Assembly (NCBI GenBank): GCA_012512335.1
Contig: JAAZEK010000165.1
Location: 1-7,704, forward strand
Length of the DNA stretch: 7,704 bases
Source of the DNA: Clostridiales bacterium
GTDB lineage: Bacteria > Bacillota > Clostridia > Caldicoprobacterales > DTU083
Direction: 5' to 3'
Positions within the stretch are counted from its first letter, which is position 1. Each line of letters opens with the position of its first letter. Under the pieces are notes generated by a model that searched no databases, was not told where the DNA came from, and worked only from the letters and a program-made list of their open reading frames with translations. Positions 1 through 6,678 of the stretch are shown here, piece by piece. The position numbers and the translations under genes were made by a program.

Positions 1-344
1 AATGCAAAGTCCTTACGGAAAATAAAAAACACAACTGCAAAAACAACTACAATTGCTCCTATTACTTCAGCAATAGTAATAATAAATAATTTCTTTCCAT
101 ATTCCTTCATGTCCTTTAAGACAAACTCGCTTCCTATGCTAAATGCGATGAATGCAAGTGCAAGCTCACTAATGATTTCAAGTGATTTTGAATCTGATGA
201 GCTAACTAAATTGAAAAATGATGGTCCAAGAAGTAATCCGACTACTAGATAACCAGATACATTTGGCAACTTTATTAGATTTGCCAATTTACCTCCAAGG
301 AAACCTACTACTAAAACAATGCTGATTTTTAAAATGATATCTAT
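1..344 (-). CDS. Cation:proton antiporter (CPA2/KefB-NhaP-like), N-terminal part
   Basis: This is the first ~114 codons of an integral membrane cation/H+ exchanger; the rest lies beyond the left edge. From the start it reads MDIILKISIVLVVGFLGGKL, then a stretch ending GYLVVGLLLGPSFF (about residues 31-44), which is the typical TM1/TM2 pattern of Na+/H+ exchanger-domain proteins. A third segment (ISELALAFIAFSIGSEF, ~56-72) and a fourth (LFIITIAEVIGAIVVVFAVVFF, ~82-103) follow. Such proteins exchange Na+ or K+ for H+; the ion cannot be read here. No ATG, GTG or TTG precedes TM1: an in-frame TAG (357-359) overlaps the SD. The SD AGGAGG lies 8 nt before ATA (342-344), so I take ATA as the start, read as Met; ATT at 348-350 is too close to the SD. 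The gene sits behind a c-di-AMP riboswitch, which fits a K+/cation transporter. Family call is firm; the start is inferred. Confidence 0.82.
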   Translation of the reverse strand, partial: MDIILKISIVLVVGFLGGKLANLIKLPNVSGYLVVGLLLGPSFFNLVSSSDSKSLEIISELALAFIAFSIGSEFVLKDMKEYGKKLFIITIAEVIGAIVVVFAVVFFIFRKDFA

Positions 345-398
345 AGAAATCTCCTCCTATTTATTTGTGGTGCTCTTGCGCAACTATTTAAAATGGGC

Positions 399-432
399 AC
401 AAAAATAAGCGCAAAATATTGCAAATGCGCTT
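399..432 (-). terminator. Riboswitch-controlled intrinsic terminator
   Basis: On the minus strand AAGCGCA (426-432) pairs perfectly with TGCGCTT (407-413) across a 12-nt loop, and ATTTTTGT follows directly. That is a modest 7-bp hairpin plus U-run placed between the c-di-AMP aptamer and the antiporter SD. Its 5' arm GCGCA can instead pair with TGCGC at 378-382, so the hairpin can be replaced by another helix. This is the usual arrangement of a transcriptional riboswitch platform. The hairpin is seen; its regulatory use is inferred. Confidence 0.6.
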
Positions 433-435
433 GGA

Positions 436-545
436 GCACTCCTATGAGGTTAGCTGACGGGTTAGGGCGTCCAAGTAGCCCTTCTTATGCAAGATTAACC
501 CCAAATCCGACCGGTTCCCCCACTATTTTTAATATTCGGAGATTA
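436..545 (-). promoter_or_regulatory. c-di-AMP riboswitch (ydaO/yuaA type)
   Basis: The minus strand carries, in order, TCCGAA, GGGGGAACC, GGGGTTAATC, AAGGGCTAC, ACGCCCTAACCCGTCAGC and TAACCTCATAGGAG. These are the conserved blocks of the ydaO-type aptamer, including the hallmark CCCGTCAGCTAACCTC segment. GGGC (477-480 side) and GCCC (466-469 side) form an internal stem, and CTCC (538-541) pairs with GGAG (439-442) to close P1. The class senses cyclic di-AMP and normally turns expression off when ligand is bound. It is known upstream of K+ transport and cell-wall hydrolase genes. Here it lies ~95 nt before the antiporter start with a terminator between, and a strong promoter just upstream. 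The closing stem is short (4 bp). The identification rests on recognised sequence blocks, not on a covariance-model search. Confidence 0.9.
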
Positions 546-560
546 CTATCTAGCAATGTA

Positions 561-588
561 ATTATATCATAAAAAATAATTATGTCAA
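561..588 (-). promoter_or_regulatory. Sigma-A promoter for riboswitch-antiporter transcript
   Basis: Minus strand TTGACA (583-588) and TATAAT (561-566) are both perfect consensus hexamers, 16 nt apart. Transcription would start near 554, about 10 nt before the riboswitch, giving a leader of roughly 210 nt. A promoter this strong fits a gene whose control lies downstream in an RNA switch. Confidence 0.85.
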
Positions 589-683
589 CTTGTCCATAAT
601 TTTACATTTAGGTGGGCTCTAACTTAACTGGTAGAATGTTATCTATGGAAAGTGATATTGAACAAGGATAATGTGCTTTACTA

Positions 684-2495
684 TTACTCCGCATCATCAG
701 GTACAGTGATTCCTGCCATCTTCATCAGATATACTGCGTTACGGGTATTTGAAATTCCAGACCTCAGCTTATAATCAAATTGAAGCTGACCATCTACATA
801 CTCTTCACGGAAGTGATAATTCTTAATTTTGTTGTTCTCATCTGCTAAATTACCTAGCTCCACATCATGAGTGGATACAAAGCCAACTGCACCCTCATCA
901 CTTAGTTGTTTAACTAGAACTCTGGCACCTGCGTGCCTATCCCGTGAGTTTGTACCCCTGAATATTTCATCTAACAGAAAGAATACTGACTCTCCCCTTT
1001 TGGCAGCATCTATCATCTTCTTAATTCTGAGAAGCTCAGCATAGAAGGAGGATATGTTAGACCTTAAATCATCCCTTATCCTCATGGATGTATAGATGCT
1101 GAAAATAGAGCAATGAAATTCCTTTGCACATACTGGTGCTCCAGCATAAGCCAGCACTAGATTGATGCCAATTGTTCGAAGGAGTGTACTTTTCCCCGAC
1201 ATATTGGATCCGGTAATTAAGTATACCTGACCCTCCCTCATGGTTCCTATATCATTGCTTACCCTGTCTTCTGGTAAAAGGGGATGTCCCACTTGGCTGG
1301 TGAACAATCTAGATTGGTCGTCATAAAGCTGAGGCTGTGCCCAATCGGGATGATCATAGCTAATAACAGCTATACTTGCTAAAGCCTCCAGCTCTGCTAA
1401 TACGGCAATCCAGTCTTCTAAATAGGAACCTGAATCTTTCCTCCATCCTTCAAAAGCAGCCAGGCATCGATAATCCCACAATAACAATATGTTTATTACC
1501 AGATAAAGCTGGCTATGACGAACCCCCAGCTTATCTGTGATTCTTTCTAATTGATAAATCTGCTCATAGGCACTATTGCCCTTTTTATCCCTTAATCTTT
1601 CCTGTAGCTGCTTTAAATAATCACTTTGAAACTCTTGTGCTTCAAACAACTCTAGCATACTACGATAAGCCTTAATACTTTTTGCAAAAGGGTCTATCTC
1701 AGACAGAATATCATTCCCATCCAGATACCTTAACCCCACTAATAACATTTGAACAATTATGAGAGTGGATGGTATAAGAAAAGAGAACTTAAATAGGTAA
1801 GCAGCTACGAATAATAGTATAGTTAGAATAGGTAAAAACTTTGAAATATACGCAATTACAGGCTTAGCAAAAAAACTTGCAGATTTCTTCGCCCAATCAA
1901 ATAAAGCTTGGGGATCCTTGAATTCATTTTCCTGTAGCTTGGCTTCGGCTTGAAAGCTCTGGCGCCAGTCCAACAAGATGGCTAGCTCTTCTGCGGCACT
2001 CTGTCGGTTTTTTATGACCTCTATATCATTAGAAGGTGTTTCTAACCACTTTTTCAACATTCTTCTTCCACTATAGGTCACAGCAGTATTCATCCACTGA
2101 AATAGAGAATTCTCCCCAAATATATCTAAGTCAGATGTAAATGGATGCTCATAGTCCATAAATTCAGCACCAGAGTCACCAAAGCTATTCCACTCTCCAC
2201 TAATTCGCTTTATTGAGTCTATATTAATCTCCAAAAGTATTTTCGCGATCTTAGCATCAGCTTTTAATCGATTGTGAATTAGCACCAAGGCAATAAAGGT
2301 AACTATAGTGACGAAGAGCAAAATATCAGCCATAAGATTTTGATTTTGGAAGTACAGGTAAACAGATAGACCTAGACCTAAAACCACCGTAATCAAGCGT
2401 ACATTACTTGTTCGGTTAATTTTCACCTTTAGCTGGCTTAGCTGCTGATTATAGCCTTCTTCTCGTTTTTTGTATTCTTGCTGTGAATCCTGCAA
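684..2495 (-). CDS. Membrane-anchored MutS-family ATPase
   Basis: A 603-residue MutS paralogue. Residues 1-30 are charged and polar. Two hydrophobic segments (~33-50 and ~55-74) form a hairpin anchor, and two more (~219-237, ~239-255) sit mid-protein. The C-terminal ~180 residues are a MutS-type ABC ATPase: Walker A GSNMSGKST (429-437), the SSFYAEL segment (482-488) matching the MutS STFMVEM region, Walker B FFLLDE (505-510), GTNSRDR (514-520) and the STHD loop with H543. The N-terminal mismatch-recognition domain of MutS is absent, and the protein is shorter than the ~850 residues of true MutS, so mismatch repair should not be assumed. It starts at TTG (2493-2495), 8 nt after AGGAGG, 15 bp behind the dehydrogenase stop, so the two are probably cotranscribed. 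No convincing terminator follows it. Family is certain; the cellular role is unknown. Confidence 0.88.
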   Translation of the reverse strand: MQDSQQEYKKREEGYNQQLSQLKVKINRTSNVRLITVVLGLGLSVYLYFQNQNLMADILLFVTIVTFIALVLIHNRLKADAKIAKILLEINIDSIKRISGEWNSFGDSGAEFMDYEHPFTSDLDIFGENSLFQWMNTAVTYSGRRMLKKWLETPSNDIEVIKNRQSAAEELAILLDWRQSFQAEAKLQENEFKDPQALFDWAKKSASFFAKPVIAYISKFLPILTILLFVAAYLFKFSFLIPSTLIIVQMLLVGLRYLDGNDILSEIDPFAKSIKAYRSMLELFEAQEFQSDYLKQLQERLRDKKGNSAYEQIYQLERITDKLGVRHSQLYLVINILLLWDYRCLAAFEGWRKDSGSYLEDWIAVLAELEALASIAVISYDHPDWAQPQLYDDQSRLFTSQVGHPLLPEDRVSNDIGTMREGQVYLITGSNMSGKSTLLRTIGINLVLAYAGAPVCAKEFHCSIFSIYTSMRIRDDLRSNISSFYAELLRIKKMIDAAKRGESVFFLLDEIFRGTNSRDRHAGARVLVKQLSDEGAVGFVSTHDVELGNLADENNKIKNYHFREEYVDGQLQFDYKLRSGISNTRNAVYLMKMAGITVPDDAE

Positions 2496-2510
2496 TAGCT
2501 TTTCCTCCTA

Positions 2511-3464
2511 TTAATAGCCTGCTGAAAAATCTACAATATTCTTTAACTCTTTACCATTTAAAAACGCTTCTAAATTGTCTGCACTTATCTTAATTATGCG
2601 ATTACGGGTTTCCTCAAGACTATAACCACCTGAAACATGAGGAGTTATGATAGCATTCTTTAATTTCCATAGCCTATGTTCTGCTGGCAATGGCTCTGGA
2701 TCAGTTACATCCATGGCTGCCCCTAAAAGATGACCACTTTCCAATGCATCGCAAAGATCCTCCGTATCGATTGCCGTGCCCCTGCCTACATTAATAAGAA
2801 CAGCACCCTTTTTCATTAAGCCTAGGGTTTTTTTATTGATAATTTTGTTCGTAAGACTTGTGGACGGCAAACTGAGCGCAACTATGTCAGCCCTAGGTAA
2901 TAGGGATTCCAGTTCCTCCATTAAATATAGTTCATCAAGGTAATCGGGCTTATCTAAATTCCTTCGCCTAATTCCAATAGTGTATGCCCCAAGCGCTTTT
3001 AATCTTTTTGCAAACTCGCCGCCTATATCACCCAGGCCTACAATCAAGGCTGTCGAATTATAAACCGACTTGACATTCCCCTCATATTTCCACTTCGATT
3101 CTGCTTGGTTATCCCGGTAATAATGAAGCTTCTTAAACATTGATAGTAAGACTCCCAACATATATTCGGAAATAGCTAGGCCATATGCACCAGTCATATT
3201 GGTTAGGATAGCACCTTCACGAAGAACACCCTCGTCTATAAATCCTCCTACCCCTGCACTATCTAGTTGAAGCCATTCCAGATTTTTTGACCCTTTAACC
3301 TTTTCAACCGATGGATTACCTATTATAATATTAGCACTCTGAACCATTTCTGTAGTTAGTGTTTTATGTCTTGCATAAGTAAAGCTACAGCTAGGTGCCT
3401 TATCTTCTAGTAGCCTTTTTTCATCTTCATCTACAGGTAATAGAACAAGTATATTTTTAGTCAT
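2511..3464 (-). CDS. D-2-hydroxyacid dehydrogenase (NAD-dependent)
   Basis: A 317-residue cytosolic oxidoreductase that interconverts a 2-keto acid and a D-2-hydroxyacid with NAD(P)H; the substrate cannot be told. Counting from the ATG at 3462-3464, the Rossmann motif GLGDIG lies at 143-148. The family's catalytic triad is complete: R228 in NVGRGT, E257 in DPEPLP and H276 in ITPHVSGG. Length is normal for the family. I prefer this ATG to the upstream TTG-type start at 3497 because GGAG (3475-3478) lies 10 nt before it and the protein then begins MTKNILVLL, the first beta strand. It is the first gene of a probable operon with the MutS-like gene, whose SD lies between the two genes. A weak extended -10 (TGTTATAGA, 3519-3527, minus) is the only promoter candidate I see. 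Confidence 0.9.
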   Translation of the reverse strand: MTKNILVLLPVDEDEKRLLEDKAPSCSFTYARHKTLTTEMVQSANIIIGNPSVEKVKGSKNLEWLQLDSAGVGGFIDEGVLREGAILTNMTGAYGLAISEYMLGVLLSMFKKLHYYRDNQAESKWKYEGNVKSVYNSTALIVGLGDIGGEFAKRLKALGAYTIGIRRRNLDKPDYLDELYLMEELESLLPRADIVALSLPSTSLTNKIINKKTLGLMKKGAVLINVGRGTAIDTEDLCDALESGHLLGAAMDVTDPEPLPAEHRLWKLKNAIITPHVSGGYSLEETRNRIIKISADNLEAFLNGKELKNIVDFSAGY

Positions 3465-3550
3465 GATGATTTCACTCCGTTTATCTAAATTTAACAAATA
3501 TTAACCATATTGCATGATTCTATAACAAGTTTCTCCAAAACTCATGTATT

Positions 3551-3593
3551 TCCTGCATCTCAGTAGAATATGTTTAAATTTACTGAGGCAGGA
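3551..3593. repeat. Long imperfect inverted repeat in divergent intergenic region
   Basis: TCCTGC-AT-CTCAGTA (3551-3565) is mirrored by TACTGAG-GCAGGA (3581-3593). That gives 13 paired positions with a 2-nt bulge around a 15-nt A+T-rich loop. Neither strand has a U-run after it, so it is not an ordinary intrinsic terminator. It lies ~25 bp upstream of the plus-strand -35 box and ~90 bp upstream of the dehydrogenase start. It could be an operator for a dimeric regulator, a structured RNA element, or a relic of a small mobile element. Confidence 0.7.
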
Positions 3594-3618
3594 GAACCGT
3601 CCAGCTGCTTCATCCAGA

Positions 3619-3647
3619 TTGACTAGCAGTTTTTAGACTGTTATACT
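3619..3647 (+). promoter_or_regulatory. Sigma-A promoter for the M20 amidohydrolase gene
   Basis: TTGACT (3619-3624) and TATACT (3642-3647) match the -35 and -10 consensus at five of six positions each, with an ideal 17-nt spacer. Transcription would start near 3654, leaving a ~75-nt leader before the ATG at 3730. That leader ends with AAGGAGG (3714-3720), 9 nt before the ATG. Confidence 0.75.
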
Positions 3648-3653
3648 GAGCTT

Positions 3654-3668
3654 AGAAACATCGTTTCT
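3654..3668 (+). promoter_or_regulatory. Small dyad at the expected transcription start
   Basis: AGAAAC-ATC-GTTTCT is a perfect 6-bp inverted repeat with a 3-nt centre. It begins 7 nt after the -10 box, exactly where transcription should start. It could be a repressor operator blocking the promoter or a 5'-terminal hairpin that protects the mRNA. The symmetry is seen; both functions are guesses. Confidence 0.4.
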
Positions 3669-3729
3669 TTCATCATACATAGAGACACACGACCCTGTCG
3701 CCACAAATTTACTAAGGAGGTATACTGGT

Positions 3730-5088
3730 ATGGTTAATTATGAAAAACTGCTTAAATCTGTTGAGAAACATCGAGAACTAATCTTTGAAGCGGAAAGGCA
3801 TATATGGAGAAATCCTGAAACTGGTTATAAGGAGTGGAAAACCAGTGCTTATATGGAGTCAGAGTTTGAAAAGCTGGGCTATACTCTCACAAAAGCGGGT
3901 AATATTCCAGGCTTTTATACTACCATAGATACAGGTCGTCCTGGTCCATGCATACTTATTATGGGTGAACTGGATTCACTTATCTGTGCAGACCACCCGG
4001 AAGCAGATCCAGAAACCAAAGCCGTACATGCTTGCGGGCATAATGCTCAATGCGCTGCATTGCTATGAATAGCTGCTGCCCTTAAGGAAGATGGTGCACT
4101 AGAAGGGCTTTCAGGTTCCATCAAGCTCTGTGCCGTTCCAGCTGAAGAGCTTATAGAAACTGGCTACCGCGAAACCTTAAGAGAAGCAGGTACCATAAAA
4201 TATTTTGGTGGCAAGGTAGAGTTCCTATACAGGGGTTATTTTGATGATGTGGATATCGCTTTTATGTTCCATACAAGCAGTGGTAAGCATCAATTTTCCG
4301 CACTGAAGGGTAGTAATGGCTGTGTTGTTAAAAACATTAATTATAAAGGCGTAGCTGCTCATGCAGGAGGCTCTCCCCATGCTGGCGTAAATGCTTTATA
4401 TGCCGCAAACCTTGGCATGCAAGCTATTAATTCACTCAGAGAAACCTTCCAGGATAATGACCACATACGCGTACACCCGATTATTACAAGAGGTGGGGTT
4501 GCCGTTAATGCGATTCCAAGTGATGTGGCTATGGAAAGCTATGTTCGTGGTGCTAACCTTGAGGTAATTACTGAAACCAATAAAAAAGTTAATCGAGCAC
4601 TTGCTGGTGCTGCAGCATCCATAGGTGCTAATGTGATTCTAAGTGATCGACCTGGTTACACACCACTTATAAATGATAAGAATCTCCTTCAAATCGCAGA
4701 AGAGGCTATGAAGCTTATAGCCCCTGCTGAGGAAATTTCAATAACAGATAACTGGGGAACAGGGTGTACTGACATGGGTGATATTTCAGCTGTAATGCCA
4801 GCTATTCATCCTTATGCTGGTGGCGCTGTAGGGATTGGTCATGGTAATAACTATAATATTGCAGATCCTGAAAGGGCCTGTGTCAATTCAGCAAAATGCC
4901 AACTAATTATGCTACATATGCTTTTATCAAACAGTGCACAAAATGCAGAAAAAGTAATCGTAGAAAAGGATTTGCGTTATGATTCTAAGGAAGAGTATTT
5001 CGAAGCAATTGATGCACTTACACAGGATAAAGAAGCTGTGATTTATAATGAAGATGGTACTATTATGCTGGATTATACGAAGTGTTAG
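3730..5088 (+). pseudogene. M20-family metallo-amidohydrolase, interrupted by one in-frame TGA
   Basis: One frame runs 452 codons with a single TGA at codon 113 (4066-4068). The family is M20 (AbgB/aminoacylase-like), cytosolic di-metal hydrolases of amide bonds in N-acylated amino acids or small peptides; the substrate is unknown. Seen motifs are GELDSL (79-84), HACGH (100-104), AEE (138-140), FH181, the AAHAGGSPH segment of the dimerisation domain (~210-218) and IGHG with H371 near the end. These are the expected metal-site and lid elements, split by the stop just after the HACGH helix. Reading continues in frame for 1 kb with no other lesion. From memory, relatives have Gly here, so GGA to TGA is the simplest event. 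The downstream part has no SD before its first in-frame GTG (4249). TGA also ends the polymerase gene, so it is a normal stop here. It could instead be a fresh nonsense mutation, a sequence error, or recoding. Promoter and SD upstream are intact. Confidence 0.8.
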
Positions 5089-5089
5089 T

Positions 5090-5119
5090 GTGGCAAAATC
5101 GTCTAAAAAACGCTATAAT
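5090..5119 (+). promoter_or_regulatory. Candidate promoter for polymerase-YolD operon
   Basis: TATAAT (5114-5119) is a perfect -10. The best -35 is GTGGCA (5090-5095), four of six matches, 18 nt upstream. It would give a leader of ~29 nt. No GAAC-N4-GTTC-type LexA (Cheo) box is visible around it, so SOS control is not supported by the sequence. Read-through from the upstream gene is also possible. Confidence 0.45.
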
Positions 5120-5154
5120 ATAGAATATAACAAATACACAAAGATGTGGTATGA

Positions 5155-6678
5155 GTGAAAAATAGAAGCTATATTGCTATCGATTTAAAGTCTTTTTATG
5201 CTTCGGTAGAATGTGCAGAACGTGGACTTGATCCAATAACAACCAACCTTCTTGTAGCTGATGCTGGCAGGACAGAAAAAACCATCTGTCTTGCAGTATC
5301 TCCTGCCCTAAAATCCTACGGTATTCCAGGCAGACCAAGACTCTTTGAGGTAGTTCAAAAGGTCAAGGAAGTGAATGCAAGGAGACTGACCAAGGCACCG
5401 AATCAGACTTTCACTGGTTCGTCTGTTAACATTAATGAGCTTAAATCTTCCCCCAACCTATCTCTTGATTACATAATAGCCCCACCTAGGATGGCGTATT
5501 ATATTAAGTACAGTACCGGAATTTATAAAACCTACCTAAAATATGTAGCACCAGAAGATATACATGTATATTCTATAGATGAGGTTTTTATTGATGTCAC
5601 CAACTATCTAAGTACATATAAGCTTTCAGCCCGGGAGCTTGCTAAGAATTTAATTCTTGATGTTCTTAAATCAACCGGAGTTTCTGCTACAGCCGGAATA
5701 GGCACAAATATGTATCTGGCCAAGATTGCCATGGATATATGGGCTAAGCATATTCCCGTAGATCAGGATGGCGTACAAATAGCTGAGCTCGATGAGATGA
5801 GCTACCGCCGTCTTCTATGGTCTCACAAGCCACTAACGGACTTCTGGCGTGTAGGGAAAGGATATGCAAAAAAGCTTGAGGAAAATGGACTTTACACCAT
5901 GGGCGATATTGCTAGATGCTCCATCGGGAAGCCTGCAGATTACTACAATGAAGACCTGCTCTATAAGCTTTTTGGCATCAATGCAGAGCTATTGATTGAC
6001 CATGCCTGGGGATGGGAGCCCTGTACTATTGCAGACATAAAGGCTTATAAGCCTGAATCAAAGAGCTTAGGTTCAGGACAGGTTTTACATTACCCATACA
6101 GCTTTGAGAAAGCAAAGTTGATTGTTAAGGAGATGACTGAGCTTTTAGTCCTTGATCTTGTGGAAAAAGAGCTTGTTACTGATCAAATGGTTTTGACAGT
6201 AGGCTATGATATTGAAAACCTTACAAATAAGGAGATCCGTGAATCCTATAAAGGTGAAGTTACTAGGGATAGCTACGGACGATCTATTCCAAAATCTGCC
6301 CATGGTAGCATCAACCTTGATGAGCATAGCTCTTCTAGAAAACTTATTATAAATGCACTTATGGAGCTTTTTGACCGTATTGTTGATCAAGCGCTTCTTA
6401 TTAGAAGGGTTAATATAACTGCAAACCATCTGCTAAATGAGGGTTCTGTTAAAAAGTCTGATAGTTTCGAACAGCTTGACCTCTTTACAAACTACGAGGC
6501 TGAACAAGCTAAGAAGGATAATATGGAATCAGAACTTGAACAGGAAAAAATGATTCAAAAAGCAACTTTAGCAATCAGAGAAAAGTATGGTAAGAATGCC
6601 CTATTGAAAGGTATTAATCTGGAAGAAGGGGCAACCACCATTGACCGGAACAAGCAGATTGGAGGTCACAAAGCATGA
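5155..6678 (+). CDS. Y-family translesion DNA polymerase (UmuC/UvrX-like)
   Basis: A 507-residue DNA polymerase for synthesis past damaged bases. The catalytic acidic residues are D10 (AIDLKSFYASVE) and D142-E143 (YSIDEVFID). Y15 is at the steric-gate position of the family. The palm continues through ATAGIGTNMYLAK (178-190), the helix-hairpin-helix region lies at ~227-255, and the little finger follows to ~425. QLDLF (440-444) is a canonical beta-clamp binding pentapeptide, followed by a charged tail. It is longer than the usual ~410-420 residues, through an insertion at ~72-120 and this tail. It starts at GTG (5155) with no good SD; an ATG at 5151 in another frame gives only a 4-codon reading. 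Its stop overlaps the YolD start as ATGA, so the two are translationally coupled. The pairing recalls the UvrX-YolD and YqjW-YqjX pairs of Bacillus subtilis. Confidence 0.93.
   Translation: MKNRSYIAIDLKSFYASVECAERGLDPITTNLLVADAGRTEKTICLAVSPALKSYGIPGRPRLFEVVQKVKEVNARRLTKAPNQTFTGSSVNINELKSSPNLSLDYIIAPPRMAYYIKYSTGIYKTYLKYVAPEDIHVYSIDEVFIDVTNYLSTYKLSARELAKNLILDVLKSTGVSATAGIGTNMYLAKIAMDIWAKHIPVDQDGVQIAELDEMSYRRLLWSHKPLTDFWRVGKGYAKKLEENGLYTMGDIARCSIGKPADYYNEDLLYKLFGINAELLIDHAWGWEPCTIADIKAYKPESKSLGSGQVLHYPYSFEKAKLIVKEMTELLVLDLVEKELVTDQMVLTVGYDIENLTNKEIRESYKGEVTRDSYGRSIPKSAHGSINLDEHSSSRKLIINALMELFDRIVDQALLIRRVNITANHLLNEGSVKKSDSFEQLDLFTNYEAEQAKKDNMESELEQEKMIQKATLAIREKYGKNALLKGINLEEGATTIDRNKQIGGHKA

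Noticed and set aside
285..287. TTG as start of the antiporter
   Set aside because: It is in frame and follows GGAGG by 4 nt, but starting there would delete most of the conserved first membrane helix.
3465..3497. 11-residue upstream extension of the dehydrogenase
   Set aside because: The internal ATG has its own SD, and the family normally starts just before the first beta strand.
4066..4068. UGA reassigned genome-wide to Gly or Trp
   Set aside because: TGA ends the polymerase gene at 6676-6678 in a normal ATGA overlap, so it acts as a stop in this genome.
6145..6429. 94-codon reading on the minus strand inside the polymerase gene
   Set aside because: It is antisense to a well-supported catalytic protein, has no SD and no recognisable domain.
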